Source of the DNA: Spirochaetaceae bacterium
GTDB lineage: Bacteria; Spirochaetota; Spirochaetia; Treponematales; Breznakiellaceae
Length of the DNA stretch: 15,080 nt
Assembly (NCBI GenBank): GCA_031267955.1
Contig: JAIRYB010000204.1
Coordinates: 1 to 15,080, forward strand
Reading direction: 5' to 3'
A model generated the notes under the pieces. That model was given only the letters and a program-made list of their open reading frames with translations. It was not told where the DNA came from and did not search any database. Of this stretch, positions 13,414 to 15,080 are shown piece by piece. Position 1 is the stretch's first letter. Every line of letters begins with the position of its first letter. The position numbers were made by a program, and so were the translations under genes.

Positions 13414-14424
13414 ATGGGAAAAACCATGAAAAAAAACGCGGAATCTTTTAACCGGAAGGGGGGCCTGTTACCGTATGGCGGGCGTAGTACAAAAGGCCGC
13501 CGTCCGGCCCCCCTGCGGCCGGGCCAAGGTCCCGGCCTACCCCCCCGCGCGGAATCGTCCCGGCGGCTCCTGCCGGGGCATTTTCCGCCAAAGCGGGCAG
13601 CCGGCCTTCTCGCCCTCCTGGTCGCGCTCGGCTGTTCCTCCACGCCAAAAGGCCCGGTCGAAACGCGGACCCTGCGCAACGCCGCCGGGACACAGCTGGA
13701 ACTTGCCAACCGCCAGGCGGACCGGGGCAATTACGAAGGCGCCCTGGAACTTTTGGCCGAAGCCCGGCGGCTCGCCTTTAACGCCGACGACCCCGCCCTT
13801 ATCGTGCGGACCTATCTTTCCCTGGGAAACGCCTACTCCTACCTGGGAAGGGCCGGCGAAGCTGCCGCTTCCTGGGACAGCGCCGCCGCCGAAGCCGGCC
13901 GCGCCGGAGACGGGGAACTTCTGGCCGTCTGCGAAATTTACCGGGAAAGGCGCCGGCTCTTTGACGGGGGCGCGGCGTCCGCCGCCTCCGCGCGGGACAG
14001 GGTCCAGGCGGCGCTCGGCCGGATAAAAACAAGCCCGGCCGACCAGGCCTTTGCCTGGACCGTGATCGGCCTTGCCGAAAAGGAACTGCGCCGCTTTGCC
14101 GAGGCGGAAGCCGCCCTAAAAAAAGCCCTCGCCCTGCACAGCCGCAGCCCGGAACAGGCCGCCTATGACTGGTACCTCATCGCCTCGGCGCGCTCGGTGG
14201 CCGGAAACTACGGCGCGGCCCTTGAAGCCCTGGAAGAAGCCCTGGCCCTTGACCGCCGCGTTGAAAACGGCTACGGCCTCGGCAAGGACTGGCTCGCCCG
14301 CGGCGACGTGCTTTCCAGGGCCGGCCGCCCCGCGGAGGCCGAAGCCGCCTGGCGCCGCGCCGCTGAAATCTTCGCCTCCGCCGGCCTTGACGCCGAGGCC
14401 CAAACCGCCGCCCAGCGCAGATAA
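13414..14424 (+). CDS. TPR lipoprotein, last gene of the MCE operon, with odd N-terminal extension
   Basis: 336 residues. A hydrophobic stretch, AAGLLALLVALGC (62-74), ends in a lipobox with Cys at 74, so the mature protein should be lipid-anchored in the periplasm. The rest is a helical repeat domain. At least four tetratricopeptide-like units are recognisable: near 93-122 (NYEGALELLAEARRLA), 132-165 (GNAYSYLGRAGEAAASW), 213-245 (RFAEAEAALKKALAL), 253-283 (NYGAALEALEEALALD) and 287-322 (RAGRPAEAEAAWRRAAEIF). The function is probably a protein-binding scaffold, perhaps the outer-membrane or periplasmic partner of the MCE system. Odd point: about 60 residues precede the hydrophobic core, and residues 16-60 are rich in Arg, Pro and Gly. 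No ATG, GTG or TTG lies downstream that would give a normal short signal peptide. ATG at 13414 or 13426 is the start; the former has GAGG ten bases upstream. Confidence 0.82.
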   Translation: MGKTMKKNAESFNRKGGLLPYGGRSTKGRRPAPLRPGQGPGLPPRAESSRRLLPGHFPPKRAAGLLALLVALGCSSTPKGPVETRTLRNAAGTQLELANRQADRGNYEGALELLAEARRLAFNADDPALIVRTYLSLGNAYSYLGRAGEAAASWDSAAAEAGRAGDGELLAVCEIYRERRRLFDGGAASAASARDRVQAALGRIKTSPADQAFAWTVIGLAEKELRRFAEAEAALKKALALHSRSPEQAAYDWYLIASARSVAGNYGAALEALEEALALDRRVENGYGLGKDWLARGDVLSRAGRPAEAEAAWRRAAEIFASAGLDAEAQTAAQRR

Positions 14425-14425
14425 G

Positions 14426-14446
14426 CCGGTGTCAGTCACCGGATTT
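14426..14446 (+). terminator. Rho-independent terminator of the MCE operon
   Basis: CCGGTG (14426-14431), five-base loop TCAGT, CACCGG (14437-14442), followed by ATTTT and a further T-run a few bases on (14455-14460). It begins directly after the lipoprotein stop. Confidence 0.6.
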
Positions 14447-14472
14447 TGGGATAAATTTTTATCGAGAAAAAA

Positions 14473-14485
14473 GGTGCCTGGCACC
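14473..14485. repeat. Perfect 13-base palindrome beside the transposase remnant
   Basis: GGTGCC-T-GGCACC, preceded by a run of A residues and followed by ATTT. It lies between the operon terminator and the end of the decayed transposase. It could be a second hairpin terminator, a small dispersed repeat, or part of the element's end; no matching copy is visible in the window. Confidence 0.5.
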
Positions 14486-14501
14486 ATTTACGCGGCAAGC
14501 T

Positions 14502-14924
14502 CTAAACTTGACCCATAAAATCGAACAATTCACGATAGTCCAGGAGGGTGTAAAGTTTTTGGAGCCCGGCCCAAACGGTTTTGACTCCCGGCGGGCAGTC
14601 GCCGGGAGCCCGTTTCGGGCCGCCCAGCCAACCGACATAATCCACCGCCTGTTTTATCGTGTATGGCTTGTCAGGCGCTCTTTTCGTTCTGTTCGCCGCG
14701 CAATACTACAGTTTCCATTCCTCCTCCTCAAACAATACCGTGCACGGCAAATCAGGATTGAGCCGCGCTATATACGTCAGGTTCATGATGAAATGTTTTT
14801 GCCGACAGGGAATATTCTACCGGGTAAGCCGGTCTGTATCATATTCGGCATCCGGCTCGGACAGGTTCCGGCCGCCTTTTATAAGAAAATCGGCCTCAAG
14901 ATAGTCTTTGGCCCGTTTTGCCAT
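14502..14924 (-). pseudogene. IS4/Tn5-type transposase, decayed C-terminal fragment
   Basis: Reading the minus strand from 14924, one frame runs to a stop at 14504-14502 with two internal TAG codons (14819-14817 and 14708-14706). After the first stop it reads LTYIARLNPDLPC, FEEEEWKL, the second stop, then YCAANRT, YTIKQAVDYVGWLGGPKRAP, GVKTVWAGLQKLYTLLDYRE. This strongly resembles the C-terminal domain of IS4-family (Tn5-like) transposases, where LxRLNPDxPC, EEWKxLYC, LGGxxxAP and GxKxxWxGLxKL are typical. The upstream part (14820-14924, with ADFLIKGGRNLSE) is only loosely similar. The DDE catalytic motifs are not found, so it is inactive. No terminal inverted repeats were identified. Confidence 0.75.
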
Positions 14925-15080
14925 GCAGGGAGGCATGGGCATCGTTTCCCGCTGAATTGTCAGGATGTTTCAGTGCCCGGGAAATAGAGAACTCCCTGCG
15001 GGCCAATAGTTCAAAATTATGTCATACCGCTTTTGGAGGAAGACATTCTATAATTTCCAGAGGCTTTCCCCGGCATTTTA
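14925..15080. other. No gene recognised; possible further debris of the transposase
   Basis: I read both strands. Short open stretches on the minus strand (for example one containing KPLEIIECLPPKAV) are interrupted by stops and match nothing I recognise. The stretch is probably eroded sequence continuous with the transposase remnant and runs off the window edge. Confidence 0.4.

Noticed and set aside
12014..13414. 466-residue minus-strand reading frame opposite mlaF and mlaD
   Set aside because: Antisense to two genes with clear motifs and a translationally coupled junction; long stop-free antisense frames are expected at this GC content.
14508..14987. 159-residue plus-strand frame after the MCE operon
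   Set aside because: It has no ribosome binding site or recognisable motif and is antisense to the transposase-like remnant, whose conserved motifs are on the minus strand.
1..15080. CRISPR array, tRNA, rRNA or riboswitch
   Set aside because: I found no regularly spaced repeats, cloverleaf with anticodon arm, rRNA segment or recognisable aptamer. The 5691-5882 and 2844-2942 gaps were looked at specifically.

Overview
The window reads as a chromosomal segment from an anaerobic, CO2-reducing bacterium with two membranes. It is GC-rich, gene-dense, and mostly arranged in operons. Two things together suggest a termite-gut Treponema-like spirochaete (Treponema primitia relatives). One is a hydrogen-dependent CO2 reductase (HDCR)-type cluster with the cysteine form of formate dehydrogenase. 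The other is an Mla/MCE lipid transporter, which implies an outer membrane. This is inference; a diderm Firmicute acetogen such as a Sporomusa type is the main alternative, and no 16S rRNA or other phylogenetic marker is present.

Bases 1-5483 (+): fdhF (cut by the left edge) - hycB-like - a 110-residue Cys-rich mini-ferredoxin - second hycB-like - hydA ([FeFe]-hydrogenase) - mobA. These supply the parts of an HDCR: hydrogenase, polyferredoxin electron relay, formate dehydrogenase, plus the enzyme that adds GMP to the molybdopterin cofactor. The likely net reaction is H2 + CO2 = formate, the first step of the methyl branch of the Wood-Ljungdahl pathway. Most junctions overlap (ATGA, TAATG, ATTAA). 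The exception is the mini-ferredoxin segment, which is followed by an imperfect tandem duplication. mobA appears to start at a rare ATT codon that overlaps the hydA stop.

Bases 5472-5687 (-): a small two-helix membrane protein of DUF2798 type, convergent with mobA. Bases 5883-8670 (+): argG and argH, the last two steps of arginine synthesis; ArgG carries an unusual Lys/Ala/Gly-rich C-terminal tail. Bases 8746-10752 (-): a hybrid sensor histidine kinase (two TM helices, HAMP, Cys-bearing PAS, HisKA, HATPase, receiver), convergent with argH and divergent from the next operon.

Bases 10838-14424 (+): a four-gene MCE transport operon, mlaE-like permease, mlaF-like ATPase with a divergent signature motif, mlaD-like MCE protein, and a TPR lipoprotein with a peculiar long N-terminus, closed by a hairpin terminator. 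Bases 14425-15080 hold no intact gene. They contain a perfect 13-bp palindrome and, on the minus strand, a decayed C-terminal fragment of an IS4/Tn5-type transposase with in-frame stops.

The most interesting items are the HDCR cluster with its wedged mini-ferredoxin and duplicated spacer, the ATT start of mobA, and the non-canonical MCE operon (degenerate ABC signature, TPR lipoprotein as fourth gene). I do not see a wholly new system type; the novelty is in these variations.
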